15,198 bases of DNA from Dehalococcoidia bacterium UBA1332 (lineage in GTDB: Bacteria; Chloroflexota; Dehalococcoidia; Lucifugimonadales; Lucifugimonadaceae), in the NCBI GenBank assembly GCA_002306745.1, contig DBSW01000132.1, positions 784 through 15,981 of the forward strand, in the 5' to 3' direction. Numbering within the stretch: position 1 is the stretch's first letter; each line of letters begins with the position of its first letter. Made by a program: the position numbers and the translations under genes. Shown one piece after another: positions 1 through 6,825 of this stretch. Under the pieces are notes generated by a model that saw only the letters and a program-made list of their open reading frames with translations, did no database searches and had not been told where the DNA came from.

Positions 1-441
1 GGCGAGAACGTCATGCATGGCTACAACAAAAATCCCGAGGCAAACGCCGAAGCATTCGTCAAAGGATGGTTCAGAACAGGAGATCAGGGATTTCTGGATG
101 CCAATGGCTACCTTTCCCTCACCGGCCGCATAAAAGAGTTGATCAACCGTGGCGGTGAAAAGATTTCGCCCCTAGAAGTGGACGGTGTACTGCTTAAACA
201 CCCAGCGGTAGCTGAAGCAGTTTGTTTTGCAGTTCCTGATGAAAAATATGGGGAAGTTGTTCAAGCCGCAGTCGTATTGAACGGAGATACTGATCAAGAA
301 AGTATCCAAAATTACTGTAGAGAACAACTAGCAGACTTCAAAGTCCCAGATGTCGTCTACATTACGGATGCCTTGCCGCGAACAGCAACGGGCAAAATTC
401 AGCGACGCCATATGGTCTCAGCATTTGTGAATACGGACTAA
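1..441 (+). CDS. AMP-forming acyl-CoA ligase (ANL superfamily), C-terminal part only
   Basis: This is the C-terminal 146 residues of an adenylate-forming enzyme; the reading frame is open at base 1, so the N-terminal domain lies outside the window. Visible family motifs, in order: GWFRTGD (residues 22-28, the Asp that binds the AMP ribose), GRIKELINRGGEKISP (42-57, the hinge and start of the small C-terminal domain), and PRTATGKIQRR (125-135) with the catalytic lysine at K132. Enzymes of this family activate a carboxylic acid with ATP to an acyl-AMP and then, in the CoA-ligase branch, transfer it to CoA. The substrate pocket is in the missing part, so the substrate cannot be named. The next gene is 175 bp downstream on the same strand, so they may or may not be co-transcribed. 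The family call is firm; the specific activity is open. Confidence 0.93.
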   Translation, partial: GENVMHGYNKNPEANAEAFVKGWFRTGDQGFLDANGYLSLTGRIKELINRGGEKISPLEVDGVLLKHPAVAEAVCFAVPDEKYGEVVQAAVVLNGDTDQESIQNYCREQLADFKVPDVVYITDALPRTATGKIQRRHMVSAFVNTD

Positions 442-616
442 AAATTTGTGATTGGAAAATTATCTTGTTGAAATACAAAGCTAAAAACATCCCATACGAT
501 GCAAAATACTAATAAGCTTTGTCACTATTGTAAGTTTTTAAGTCGTGTGACGGTTCACAGCCAAAAATCTATCTATCTAACACGATAAATACGATATTAA
601 AAGGAAAGGTTTACAG

Positions 617-1480
617 ATGTTATTAGGTGTTGCGGGGCTGGTGCCTGGAGACTGGAAATCAATAGATGGAGCGGTACTAGACAATGTTGCTGAGCATGGG
701 TTCAAAACTGTTCAGATTCGAGTCAGTGATCCACAATCGATGAAAGACAAGGACGTACAGAGGTTAAAATCCATGTACGCCGATCGAGGGTTCGCAATGC
801 CACAAACAGTAGGAAACTACGGAGGCAAACTCGTAGCCGAAGATGAATCAGAGCGCAAGAATGAAATCAAATTCGTAAAACGCATGATCAATTTAACCGC
901 AAGATTAGAAAGCCCCAACACTTATCTTCGACCGGGAAGCCTGAACCCTAAAGGTGGTTGGATGCCCCATCCTAAAAACCATTCACAAGAAGTTTTCGAT
1001 CGACTTGTAGACAGCACCAAACAAATATGTTCCGTTGCTGAAAACGAGGGGGTCATGATGGCAGTGGAAGGTGGCGCAGTATGCCCAATAGACTCTCCAC
1101 AGCGAATAAAAGACCTGATTGATGCCGTCGGTTCCAAAGCACTTGGGTTCAATATGGACCCTGTAAACTTCGTCAGCTCGCTCGATGTTGCTTACAACAC
1201 CACATCACTAATAAATGAATTTTATGAGCTAATTCCAGATCGAATTCTCGGTTGTCACGCTAAAGATTTCACAGTAGTAGATGCACTGCTACCACACTTT
1301 GAAGAATCAATCATTGGACAACCCGAAAGCATGTTAGACAACGAAGCTTTACTGTTGGGTTTGCAACAAGTGAATCCTAAGGCCCACGTACTTGTCGAAC
1401 ATCTTCCAGACGATAAAATTCCTGTCGCGGCTGACGGAATTCGCAAAGTTGCCGAAAAAATCGGCATCGAATGGGACTAA
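617..1480 (+). CDS. Sugar phosphate isomerase/epimerase-like TIM-barrel protein
   Basis: The protein has 287 residues and resembles the xylose-isomerase-like (AP endonuclease 2 type) TIM-barrel family, which isomerizes, epimerizes or dehydrates sugars and related polyols using a divalent metal. Candidate metal and catalytic residues sit at the expected strand ends: E151 (AVEGG), D181 (NMDPVN), H214 with K216 (GCHAKD), and E261 (VEHLPDD). There is no signal peptide, so it is probably cytoplasmic. The start is supported by a strong Shine-Dalgarno run, AAGGAAAGG at 601-609, 7 nt before the ATG. The SDR gene begins 10 bp after its stop, so the two are very likely one transcript. The upstream 175 bp is A+T-rich and may hold its promoter, but I found no convincing -35/-10 pair. 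The family is fairly sure; the substrate is unknown. Confidence 0.82.
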   Translation: MLLGVAGLVPGDWKSIDGAVLDNVAEHGFKTVQIRVSDPQSMKDKDVQRLKSMYADRGFAMPQTVGNYGGKLVAEDESERKNEIKFVKRMINLTARLESPNTYLRPGSLNPKGGWMPHPKNHSQEVFDRLVDSTKQICSVAENEGVMMAVEGGAVCPIDSPQRIKDLIDAVGSKALGFNMDPVNFVSSLDVAYNTTSLINEFYELIPDRILGCHAKDFTVVDALLPHFEESIIGQPESMLDNEALLLGLQQVNPKAHVLVEHLPDDKIPVAADGIRKVAEKIGIEWD

Positions 1481-1490
1481 CATATAAAAA

Positions 1491-2237
1491 ATGCCCGTAA
1501 ATCTTTCAGGAAAAAGAATAATTATCACCGGTGCAGCAACAGGTATCGGTAGATCTACAACTGTGCGCGTTTCAGCGTCAGGTGCGAAAGTCGCTGCATT
1601 CGACGTGAACGATGCCGATGGTGCGGCAACAATTAGTGACGTAAATGAATCTGGAGGAGATGCTAGATACTGGCACGTTGATGTTAGAGACGAAACCGCC
1701 GTTGCCGGAGCCGTTGCGGCAGCAGAAACCTGGCTGGGAGGCGTTGATGTACTAATTCACATTGCAGGAGTGTTGCAAGGCGCCGCCCTCGAACTCGATG
1801 AGTTTCCAGAAGACATATGGGATACCGTCATCGATATCAATTTACGAGGATCATTTACTATCTGTAAGTACGTCACTAGCGTAATGAAGAAACAAAACAA
1901 AGGTGTGATAATTCTTACTGCTTCAGGTGCGGGAGTGCACGGTGGAAGTTCATCATTCGCCTATGGGTCTTCTAAAGGTGGTGTCCATGGGCTTTCACTC
2001 GTCATGGAATCCCATCTGGAAAAGTACAACATACGCGTTAATGACGTACTTCCAGGAGCAGTAAGAACACCTCTAAAAGTAACAAACGTGCAAGATATGC
2101 ACGATGCTGGAGGCAAACAGGGTGATCTTGGGGACAAGATCGATTCGTTGGTTTCGCCAGACGATGTGTCTAAAGTATATGCATTTCTGGCTAGCGACGA
2201 AGCTGGCATGGTAAAGGGCAGCGTGCGGACCCGATAG
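1491..2237 (+). CDS. Short-chain dehydrogenase/reductase (SDR)
   Basis: This is a classical SDR of 248 residues that would oxidize or reduce an alcohol/ketone with NAD(P). The Rossmann glycine motif TGAATGIG is at residues 13-20. An Asp at 38 (AFDVN), at the end of the second strand, suggests NAD(H) rather than NADP(H). The catalytic set is complete: N117 (DINLRG), S145 (TASGAG), Y158 and K162 (YGSSK), with the usual 13-residue Ser-Tyr spacing. Two details are unusual. The NNAG motif reads HIAG (90-93), and the protein stops at GSVRTR, where many SDRs continue with V-D-G-G. No strong Shine-Dalgarno precedes the ATG, but the upstream gene ends only 10 bp away, so translation may be coupled. 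It could handle a sugar or sugar-acid intermediate; that is inferred from context only. Confidence 0.9.
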   Translation: MPVNLSGKRIIITGAATGIGRSTTVRVSASGAKVAAFDVNDADGAATISDVNESGGDARYWHVDVRDETAVAGAVAAAETWLGGVDVLIHIAGVLQGAALELDEFPEDIWDTVIDINLRGSFTICKYVTSVMKKQNKGVIILTASGAGVHGGSSSFAYGSSKGGVHGLSLVMESHLEKYNIRVNDVLPGAVRTPLKVTNVQDMHDAGGKQGDLGDKIDSLVSPDDVSKVYAFLASDEAGMVKGSVRTR

Positions 2238-2342
2238 TTAGCGCAGTCAAACTACATTTAATTTCCCTATGCCAGCGCTTTACCTTGATGAATTTTACAG
2301 ACTTACTTTTTATTAAATTTAATTGAGAACTACAAACAGCTT

Positions 2343-3488
2343 CTACTCTTGCTGAGCTGTATCTCGCTTCTCCCACCCAGTACGAAACATTCTAAGAAAG
2401 TTGCTTCGACCATATGGATGTTTCCTAGCTTCTTCTTCGTTAAGGATCACACCTATGCCTGGTTCCGTTGGCATATTTAAATAACCGTTTTCCACTCTGT
2501 GAAAGCCCGACAATACATCGGAAACCCAGGGCTCAAGAAAATCGTCGAAGCACTCTTGAATAAACACATTTGGCGTAACTGCATCAATATGCAGCGCCAC
2601 CATAGTCTTATACGGACTTTCCGCGTTATGAAGTGCGATCTCAGCGTGGTTAGCCTGCGCCAGACCTGCGATTTGCAATGATTTCCATATTCCGCCAACC
2701 TTCAAGGGCTCTGGGTTAATCACATCTGTCGATTTATGTTTCAGAAAATCTCCGAATTCGTGGAGATGCTGCATTCGCTCTCCTGCAATAACCCTTACTG
2801 GAGTCCGACGCGCCACTTCTACTAGTGCCCCCACGTCAGATGAATAAACCGGTGTCTCGAACCATGTCACATCATAGTCCTTGAGCCAATTGCCTATTTC
2901 GATCGCCGCAAACGTATCAAACCGATCATGTGCCTCAATCAATATATCCACATCATCACCAACGGCATCACGAACTGCAGCTACAAGTGCCTTAACTTCC
3001 CTCGTTTCCTTACGTGATAACTGCATATGCGCATCACCGAACGGGTCAAACTTAAGAGCCGTGTAACCTTTAGCTATAACCTCTCTTGCTTTATCCGCAA
3101 ACCCATCTGGTGTTCGTTCCCCGGAATACCATCCGTTAGCGTACACACGTACTTTGTCCCTAACTTTACCCCCCAGCAGTGTGTAAACAGGAAGTCCAAG
3201 CGACTTGCCGAGAATGTCCCAGCATGCCATCTCTATTCCCGCCATCGGAGCTGTGATATTCAGAAATGAAGCAAGATGAAGTTTATGGAAAATATCATGA
3301 ATATCACGAGGGTCCATACCAATCACTAAATGCTTAACTTCCTCAACAGCAGCTACACGGGGCTGAGTCTCCAAACCACCAGTTGCCTCTCCAACCCCAA
3401 CTATCCCCTGATCAGTTTCTACAACCACATAGATCCAGTTCTTCCAAGGATTTCCTACGACAACCGTTCGTACATCAGCGATCTTCAT
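2343..3488 (-). CDS. Enolase-superfamily (mandelate racemase/galactonate dehydratase-like) enzyme
   Basis: The protein has 381 residues with the two-domain enolase-superfamily layout: an N-terminal capping domain and a C-terminal TIM barrel. Such enzymes abstract a proton alpha to a carboxylate with Mg2+ help, usually to dehydrate or racemize sugar acids. The residue pattern resembles D-galactonate dehydratase: probable metal ligands E185 (IEAHD), E211 (WFETP) and E237 (AGER), 26 residues apart each, with H187 two residues after the first ligand and H288 (ALHN) later in the barrel as likely acid/base groups. E185 stands where Asp is usual. K146 (LKFDPF) marks the KxK-strand position, but the second Lys is absent. 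The ATG is backed by GGAG 7 nt upstream on the minus strand. It converges on the SDR gene and diverges from the cupin. The superfamily is near certain; the substrate is not known. Confidence 0.93.
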   Translation of the reverse strand: MKIADVRTVVVGNPWKNWIYVVVETDQGIVGVGEATGGLETQPRVAAVEEVKHLVIGMDPRDIHDIFHKLHLASFLNITAPMAGIEMACWDILGKSLGLPVYTLLGGKVRDKVRVYANGWYSGERTPDGFADKAREVIAKGYTALKFDPFGDAHMQLSRKETREVKALVAAVRDAVGDDVDILIEAHDRFDTFAAIEIGNWLKDYDVTWFETPVYSSDVGALVEVARRTPVRVIAGERMQHLHEFGDFLKHKSTDVINPEPLKVGGIWKSLQIAGLAQANHAEIALHNAESPYKTMVALHIDAVTPNVFIQECFDDFLEPWVSDVLSGFHRVENGYLNMPTEPGIGVILNEEEARKHPYGRSNFLRMFRTGWEKRDTAQQE

Positions 3489-3591
3489 TGATTTGCTCCA
3501 GGCTCATGAATTCAGTGATAGTTATTTAACAAAAAATGAAGCAGCCGGCATTCTGTTTACTGTAAATGCAGTGCGATAAGGTTAATCAGCG

Positions 3592-3597
3592 ATTATA
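3592..3597 (-). promoter_or_regulatory. Candidate -10 box for the minus-strand enolase-family gene
   Basis: On the minus strand this hexamer reads TATAAT, a perfect sigma70-type -10. It lies about 104 bp upstream of the enolase-family ATG. The -35 region at 17-bp spacing (3615-3620 on the plus strand) matches the consensus poorly, so the promoter may need an activator or be weak. It is an A+T-rich region, so chance occurrence is possible. Confidence 0.4.
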
Positions 3598-3616
3598 AAA
3601 ACAATTTGTTGTCAGT

Positions 3617-3653
3617 TAATCTCTATTTATGAATGACCTTTGGATAGAGATTA
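3617..3653. repeat. Inverted repeat/hairpin in the divergent control region
   Basis: Left arm TAATCTCTAT (3617-3626) and right arm ATAGAGATTA (3644-3653) are perfect 10-bp reverse complements. Three further pairs (two G-T wobbles and one A-T) extend the stem inward to 13 bp around an 11-nt loop. No T-run follows, so it does not look like a terminator. It lies between the divergent enolase-family and cupin genes, and its left arm overlaps the -35 zone expected for the minus-strand TATAAT. A repressor or activator operator is the simplest reading. A smaller palindrome, TTTAC-T-GTAAA, is at 3556-3566. Confidence 0.55.
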
Positions 3654-3690
3654 CCCGCTGTGTTTAACTCAGTGCCATTATCATCATGCC

Positions 3691-4089
3691 ATGTTAGACC
3701 CCAAATTACTCACCAATTTACCGGACGACCCCGATGTAATAGCACCCGACGGATCAGAAATACGTTTAATTAAATCACCGGTTCCTAGTTCAAGTATGGT
3801 TCATGTGCTTCTACACCAAGGAACCACAACTCACGCTGTGTACCACGTTACTGTCGAAGAACAATGGCTTTGCGTAGCTGGTGAAGGAAAATTATGGAAA
3901 AAAGACAAGAAAACTGAATCAATTACCAAACTTCGTGCGGGAGTCAAATGCAACATTCCTGTGAGAACTATATTCCAATTCCGATCAACCGGTAATACAG
4001 CGTTAGAAATCATTTTGAAGACCACTCCGCCATGGCCAGGCGAAACCGAAGCAGTACGTGTGAAAGGCAAATGGAAACCTCGAATTTGA
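3691..4089 (+). CDS. Small single-domain cupin protein
   Basis: This is a 132-residue beta-barrel protein of the cupin type. The first cupin motif is visible as H48-x3-H52 then E56/E57 (HAVYHVTVEEQ), followed by the GEG turn at 64-66. The second motif is partly visible as IPVRTIFQFR (89-98), a form common in small metal-binding cupins, and a conserved-looking PPWPGE stretch follows at 113-118. Cupins of this size may be sugar isomerases, dioxygenases or binding proteins; no specific role can be assigned. I chose the ATG at 3691. The frame stays open to a TTG at 3640, but those 17 extra residues (rich in Cys and His) do not resemble a cupin start and overlap the inverted repeat. Neither start has a good Shine-Dalgarno. 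It is divergent from the enolase-family gene, so the two may share a control region. Confidence 0.75.
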   Translation: MLDPKLLTNLPDDPDVIAPDGSEIRLIKSPVPSSSMVHVLLHQGTTTHAVYHVTVEEQWLCVAGEGKLWKKDKKTESITKLRAGVKCNIPVRTIFQFRSTGNTALEIILKTTPPWPGETEAVRVKGKWKPRI

Positions 4090-4378
4090 AAATAAATGAG
4101 ATAACGACACTTATCAAATTTCTATCTATACATAAGATCACAATTTAAAGTGCAAATCTTCAATCGGAACAAACTCTGTGCATTGTTGATTCGATTGCCA
4201 CCGATCCCGTACTAATAAAATAAATGGGTTTTAACAAGTAAAGGCTAATACCATTGAAGTTTAGTCTCCAGCATTATCTGAAAAATATATTCATGCCCAA
4301 CATTTCTTAACAATGCCCACACAGCTTTAACACATTTTTAAATTAAATTAGTCAAATCAATCACAGAAAGGCGTAAAA
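4090..4378. other. A+T-rich intergenic region without a recognisable gene
   Basis: This 289-bp stretch separates the cupin from the secreted-protein gene. I see no convincing ORF, RNA gene or terminator hairpin. A weak promoter-like pair, TTGATT (4186-4191) and TACTAA (4210-4215) at 18-bp spacing, could serve the gene at 4379 but is not strong evidence. A Shine-Dalgarno (GAAAGG, 4366-4371) marks its end. Confidence 0.5.
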
Positions 4379-4954
4379 ATGATTTCAAGAAAACTGATTA
4401 TTGGAGCTGCTTCAGGTCTCCTAGGCGCATTAGCGCTGGCCGGAGCTGTTTTCGCTCAAGAAGACTCGCCGAATAATGAAAATCCAAGAAACGCTATTAA
4501 CGACCGCGTAGCGGAAATCTTAGGAATTGAACGAGAAGATCTTGATTCAGCAATGCAGGTCGCCAGAAAAGAGCATCACGAAAAAAAACGTGAAGAACAC
4601 TTATCCGCTCTTATAGAAGCTGGAACCATTACACAAGAACAAGCCGACGAGATCAAGGCTTGGCAAAACAACAAACCCGAGGCCATGAATAAACTCAATA
4701 AATTAAAGTTAGATGACCTCAAAAATCGCAGAGCTAAAAAAGATTTCAGGAAACCGAACAAAAAGAAACACGAAATAAAGCATGGCTTCGCAAATAAGTT
4801 GTCAATTTTGGTGGAAAAAGAAGTAATTACCCAAATAGAAGCTAACGAAATAATCACATGGTTACAAGAAAAACCAGAATACGTGGTAGATCTACGTAAA
4901 AAACATAAAGCAGATGCAAAAAGATTTGAAACCAAATTATCGGTTGACAGCTAA
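4379..4954 (+). CDS. Secreted protein with a duplicated helical-hairpin motif, function unknown
   Basis: The protein has 191 residues and begins with a typical Sec signal peptide: positive start (MISRK), hydrophobic core about residues 6-23, and a V-F-A cleavage site after A26. The mature part is highly charged and predicted helical. A motif is duplicated: residues 75-101 (LSALIEAGTITQEQADEI then W, KPE) and 141-167 (LSILVEKEVITQIEANEI then W, KPE) share the pattern L-S-x-L-(V/I)-E-x3-I-T-Q-x2-A-x-E-I, a W and K-P-E. A third element, RVAEILGIEREDLDSAMQ (43-60), precedes them. Similar 'ITQEQAD' helical units occur in secreted bacterial proteins of unknown function, including DUF2680-like ones; the exact family is uncertain. 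The Shine-Dalgarno GAAAGG lies 7 nt before the ATG, and a strong terminator follows, so it is probably a single-gene transcript. No enzyme motif is visible. Confidence 0.85.
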   Translation: MISRKLIIGAASGLLGALALAGAVFAQEDSPNNENPRNAINDRVAEILGIEREDLDSAMQVARKEHHEKKREEHLSALIEAGTITQEQADEIKAWQNNKPEAMNKLNKLKLDDLKNRRAKKDFRKPNKKKHEIKHGFANKLSILVEKEVITQIEANEIITWLQEKPEYVVDLRKKHKADAKRFETKLSVDS

Positions 4955-4993
4955 TTAACGATCAACGTGTGATTACACATCCAAAATTCCTGA

Positions 4994-5034
4994 AAAAAGT
5001 GCTTTTCAGCTTGTCGAGAAGCGCTTTTTACTTT
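4994..5034 (+). terminator. Rho-independent terminator after the secreted-protein gene
   Basis: Left arm AAAAAGTGCTTTTC (4994-5007) pairs with GAGAAGCGCTTTTT (5016-5029) in a 14-bp stem with two G-T wobbles and an 8-nt loop. The right arm ends in a T-run, and more T-rich bases follow. It begins about 40 bp after the stop at 4954. Because the left arm starts with an A-run, it could also stop transcription on the other strand. Confidence 0.85.
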
Positions 5035-5195
5035 TCTGTAATAAAAGCGGCATATAAATAGCATTGATATTTATTAGCAAGGAAGATCGTAGAAATTTCA
5101 CAAAATACAATCGAAATCTGACAAACTGTGTGATCGTACGGTCAATACATTCTCACCAGAAAACATAACCTGTTTTGCTGTATAGGAACGTGTAT

Positions 5196-5882
5196 ATGCA
5201 TCATAGTACTAACAATAAGACACAGCGCCTTCAGAAGTGGTTCGATGCTCGCCCCAATTGGGATCACGCGTCCTACGGTGAGTTTATGCACATTGGCGCA
5301 AACCAAACTATATTCCGGATCGCACTTCAAGACCAAGATGTGAACAACGAAACTAAGGTTCTGGACACTGCTTGTGCAGTCGGCGGTAACGCCCGGTGGA
5401 TGGCGTCACTGTTCGGGTGTGAAGTACATGGAAACGACATAGACGAAGAAGCACTCGAGGTTGCACGAGATCTTGCCGAGATAGAAAACATTTCACACCT
5501 TTGCAACTTCGTTAATGCACCTGTAGAAAATTTGCCATTCAAAGACAAAACGTTCGACATGGTAATAACTACTGACGTTTTCGATGCAGTGGAAGTTAAG
5601 AGAGTGCTTAAATCTGGCGGCTTTTTTATAGTGGTCTCGTTATTTGAAGATCCAAATGTCACCCCGATGCAATTAGCGGAGGGATGGGGATTGGAGCTCG
5701 AAGTATCCCTTGATGTAACTGATCTTGCATCGGCATTCAACCGTGCAAAAGAAACTGAAGCTCGTTTACTCCATGAATCTAAAATGATCGATGCCCGTGA
5801 GCTGATAGAGATTATGAACAAAAGCGTCGCACCATATAAAAGAGGCAGCCGGCATTACATCATGAGATTACGCAAAAGTTAA
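5196..5882 (+). CDS. Class I SAM-dependent methyltransferase
   Basis: The protein has 228 residues with a Rossmann-type methyltransferase core, so it probably transfers a methyl group from S-adenosylmethionine to a small molecule or other acceptor. Motif I is VLDTACAVGGNA (55-66), a variant of the usual D-x-G-x-G-x-G. An acidic residue after strand 2 follows (HGNDIDEEAL, 78-87), then the post-II region ENLPFKDKTFDMVITTDVF (111-129) and a motif near RVLKSGGFF (136-144). The N-terminal WFDARPNWDHASYGEF is not a motif I recognise. The ATG at 5196 has AGGAA at 5183-5187, 8 nt upstream; an in-frame TTG at 5175 would place that site inside the gene and is less likely. The DapA-family gene starts 18 bp downstream, so this is the first gene of a probable three-gene operon. 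The target is unknown. Confidence 0.85.
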   Translation: MHHSTNNKTQRLQKWFDARPNWDHASYGEFMHIGANQTIFRIALQDQDVNNETKVLDTACAVGGNARWMASLFGCEVHGNDIDEEALEVARDLAEIENISHLCNFVNAPVENLPFKDKTFDMVITTDVFDAVEVKRVLKSGGFFIVVSLFEDPNVTPMQLAEGWGLELEVSLDVTDLASAFNRAKETEARLLHESKMIDARELIEIMNKSVAPYKRGSRHYIMRLRKS

Positions 5883-5900
5883 GTTAATAAGAAAACATCT

Positions 5901-6821
5901 ATGACAAGTCATTCCCTGAAACAATTCCGTGGCATCTACGGCATCCCTGCGACCCCATTCAATGACAATGAAACTCTTGATATTCCCTCTCTGGAAAGCG
6001 TTCTAACGTTCTCCGTAGAAAATGGCTGTCACGGCATAGTAATGCCCGTTATGGCGAGCGAATTTCAATCGCTAACTGACACTGAACGAAAAATTGTTTT
6101 TGATCTAACAATAAAAATCGTGGACGGCAGGATTCCAACGATAGCCGGAATTTCTGGAGTTTCAAATATTCACTCGATCGAACTGGGTAAATACGCCGAA
6201 GGGGCTGGGTTCGATTCGATAATCGCAATGCCGCCAGCCAATCTAGCAAAGCCTTCCACAAGCGAAGTTGTAACTTTCTTCGAAAAATTAAGCGAAGCGG
6301 TACAAATTCCTATTTGGATTCAAAACCACAATGTCGGAACTGCTCTAAGCGCTTCGCAACTGGCCGAACTCTGCGAAACAGTAGAAAACGTCAGTTACGT
6401 CAAAGAAGAAACAGCGTTCGCAGGCCAGCTCACCACCGAACTCTTTTCGAAAGCAAGTAAATATGTTCATGGCGTGATGGGCGGAATGGGATGTAAATTC
6501 CTAGTCTCAGAGTTCAACCGGGGCATGTGCGGCAATATGCCAGCCTCCCACTTTGGTGATATACATTCAAAAATTTGGGACCTGCTCGAATCAGGAGACG
6601 AAAAAAGCGCTCGAGCAATCCAAACACGGATGGCACCACTAAACAATTACGAAAGCCTCTATGGTATGAGGGCGTTCAAAGAAGTTCTCTATCGACGAGG
6701 GGTAATCAAAACTCCAACGACACGGTCACCAGGTAAACGAAATCTCGATAAATACGACTTAACTGAGTACGACAAGCTACTTGAATCTATTGATGATCTG
6801 CTGATTTGGAAGGCTTCATAA
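5901..6821 (+). CDS. Dihydrodipicolinate synthase/N-acetylneuraminate lyase family protein
   Basis: The protein has 306 residues, the normal length for this TIM-barrel family of Schiff-base aldolases, lyases and dehydratases acting on pyruvate-derived or 2-keto-3-deoxy acids. The start GIYGIPATPF (11-20) and the Schiff-base lysine K168 (YVKEET) are clear. Two signature sites differ from DapA. The GTTGE substrate-carboxylate loop reads VMASE (50-54), and the Y-N-x-P strand carrying the catalytic tyrosine reads IWIQNHN (138-144), with Ile where Tyr is expected. It is therefore unlikely to be a true DapA; a dehydratase or aldolase for a sugar acid, or another carboxylate, is more plausible. The second enolase-family gene starts 4 bp after its stop, which suggests that they act on successive intermediates. 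The ATG has only a weak AAGAAA upstream, so translation may be coupled to the methyltransferase gene. Confidence 0.88.
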   Translation: MTSHSLKQFRGIYGIPATPFNDNETLDIPSLESVLTFSVENGCHGIVMPVMASEFQSLTDTERKIVFDLTIKIVDGRIPTIAGISGVSNIHSIELGKYAEGAGFDSIIAMPPANLAKPSTSEVVTFFEKLSEAVQIPIWIQNHNVGTALSASQLAELCETVENVSYVKEETAFAGQLTTELFSKASKYVHGVMGGMGCKFLVSEFNRGMCGNMPASHFGDIHSKIWDLLESGDEKSARAIQTRMAPLNNYESLYGMRAFKEVLYRRGVIKTPTTRSPGKRNLDKYDLTEYDKLLESIDDLLIWKAS

Positions 6822-6825
6822 ACAA

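Noticed and set aside
546..559. TGTGA-CGGT-TCACA palindrome upstream of the isomerase-like gene, resembling a CRP/FNR operator
   Set aside because: The spacer is 4 nt rather than the 6 nt of CRP-type sites, the arms are only 5 bp, and no promoter could be placed next to it. It may be a chance match.
3640..3690. Upstream TTG start for the cupin
   Set aside because: The added residues are Cys/His-rich, unlike a cupin N-terminus, have no Shine-Dalgarno and overlap the inverted repeat.
5131..5144. Near-palindrome TGATCGTACGGTCA upstream of the methyltransferase as an operator
   Set aside because: Its 7-bp arms contain one G-T pair, and no promoter with proper spacing could be placed around it.
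5327..5821. Minus-strand open frame of 164 codons over the methyltransferase
   Set aside because: It is Ser/Thr-rich, has no recognisable domain and lies opposite a clear methyltransferase; likewise the long minus-strand frames over the secreted protein, groEL and the ATPase.
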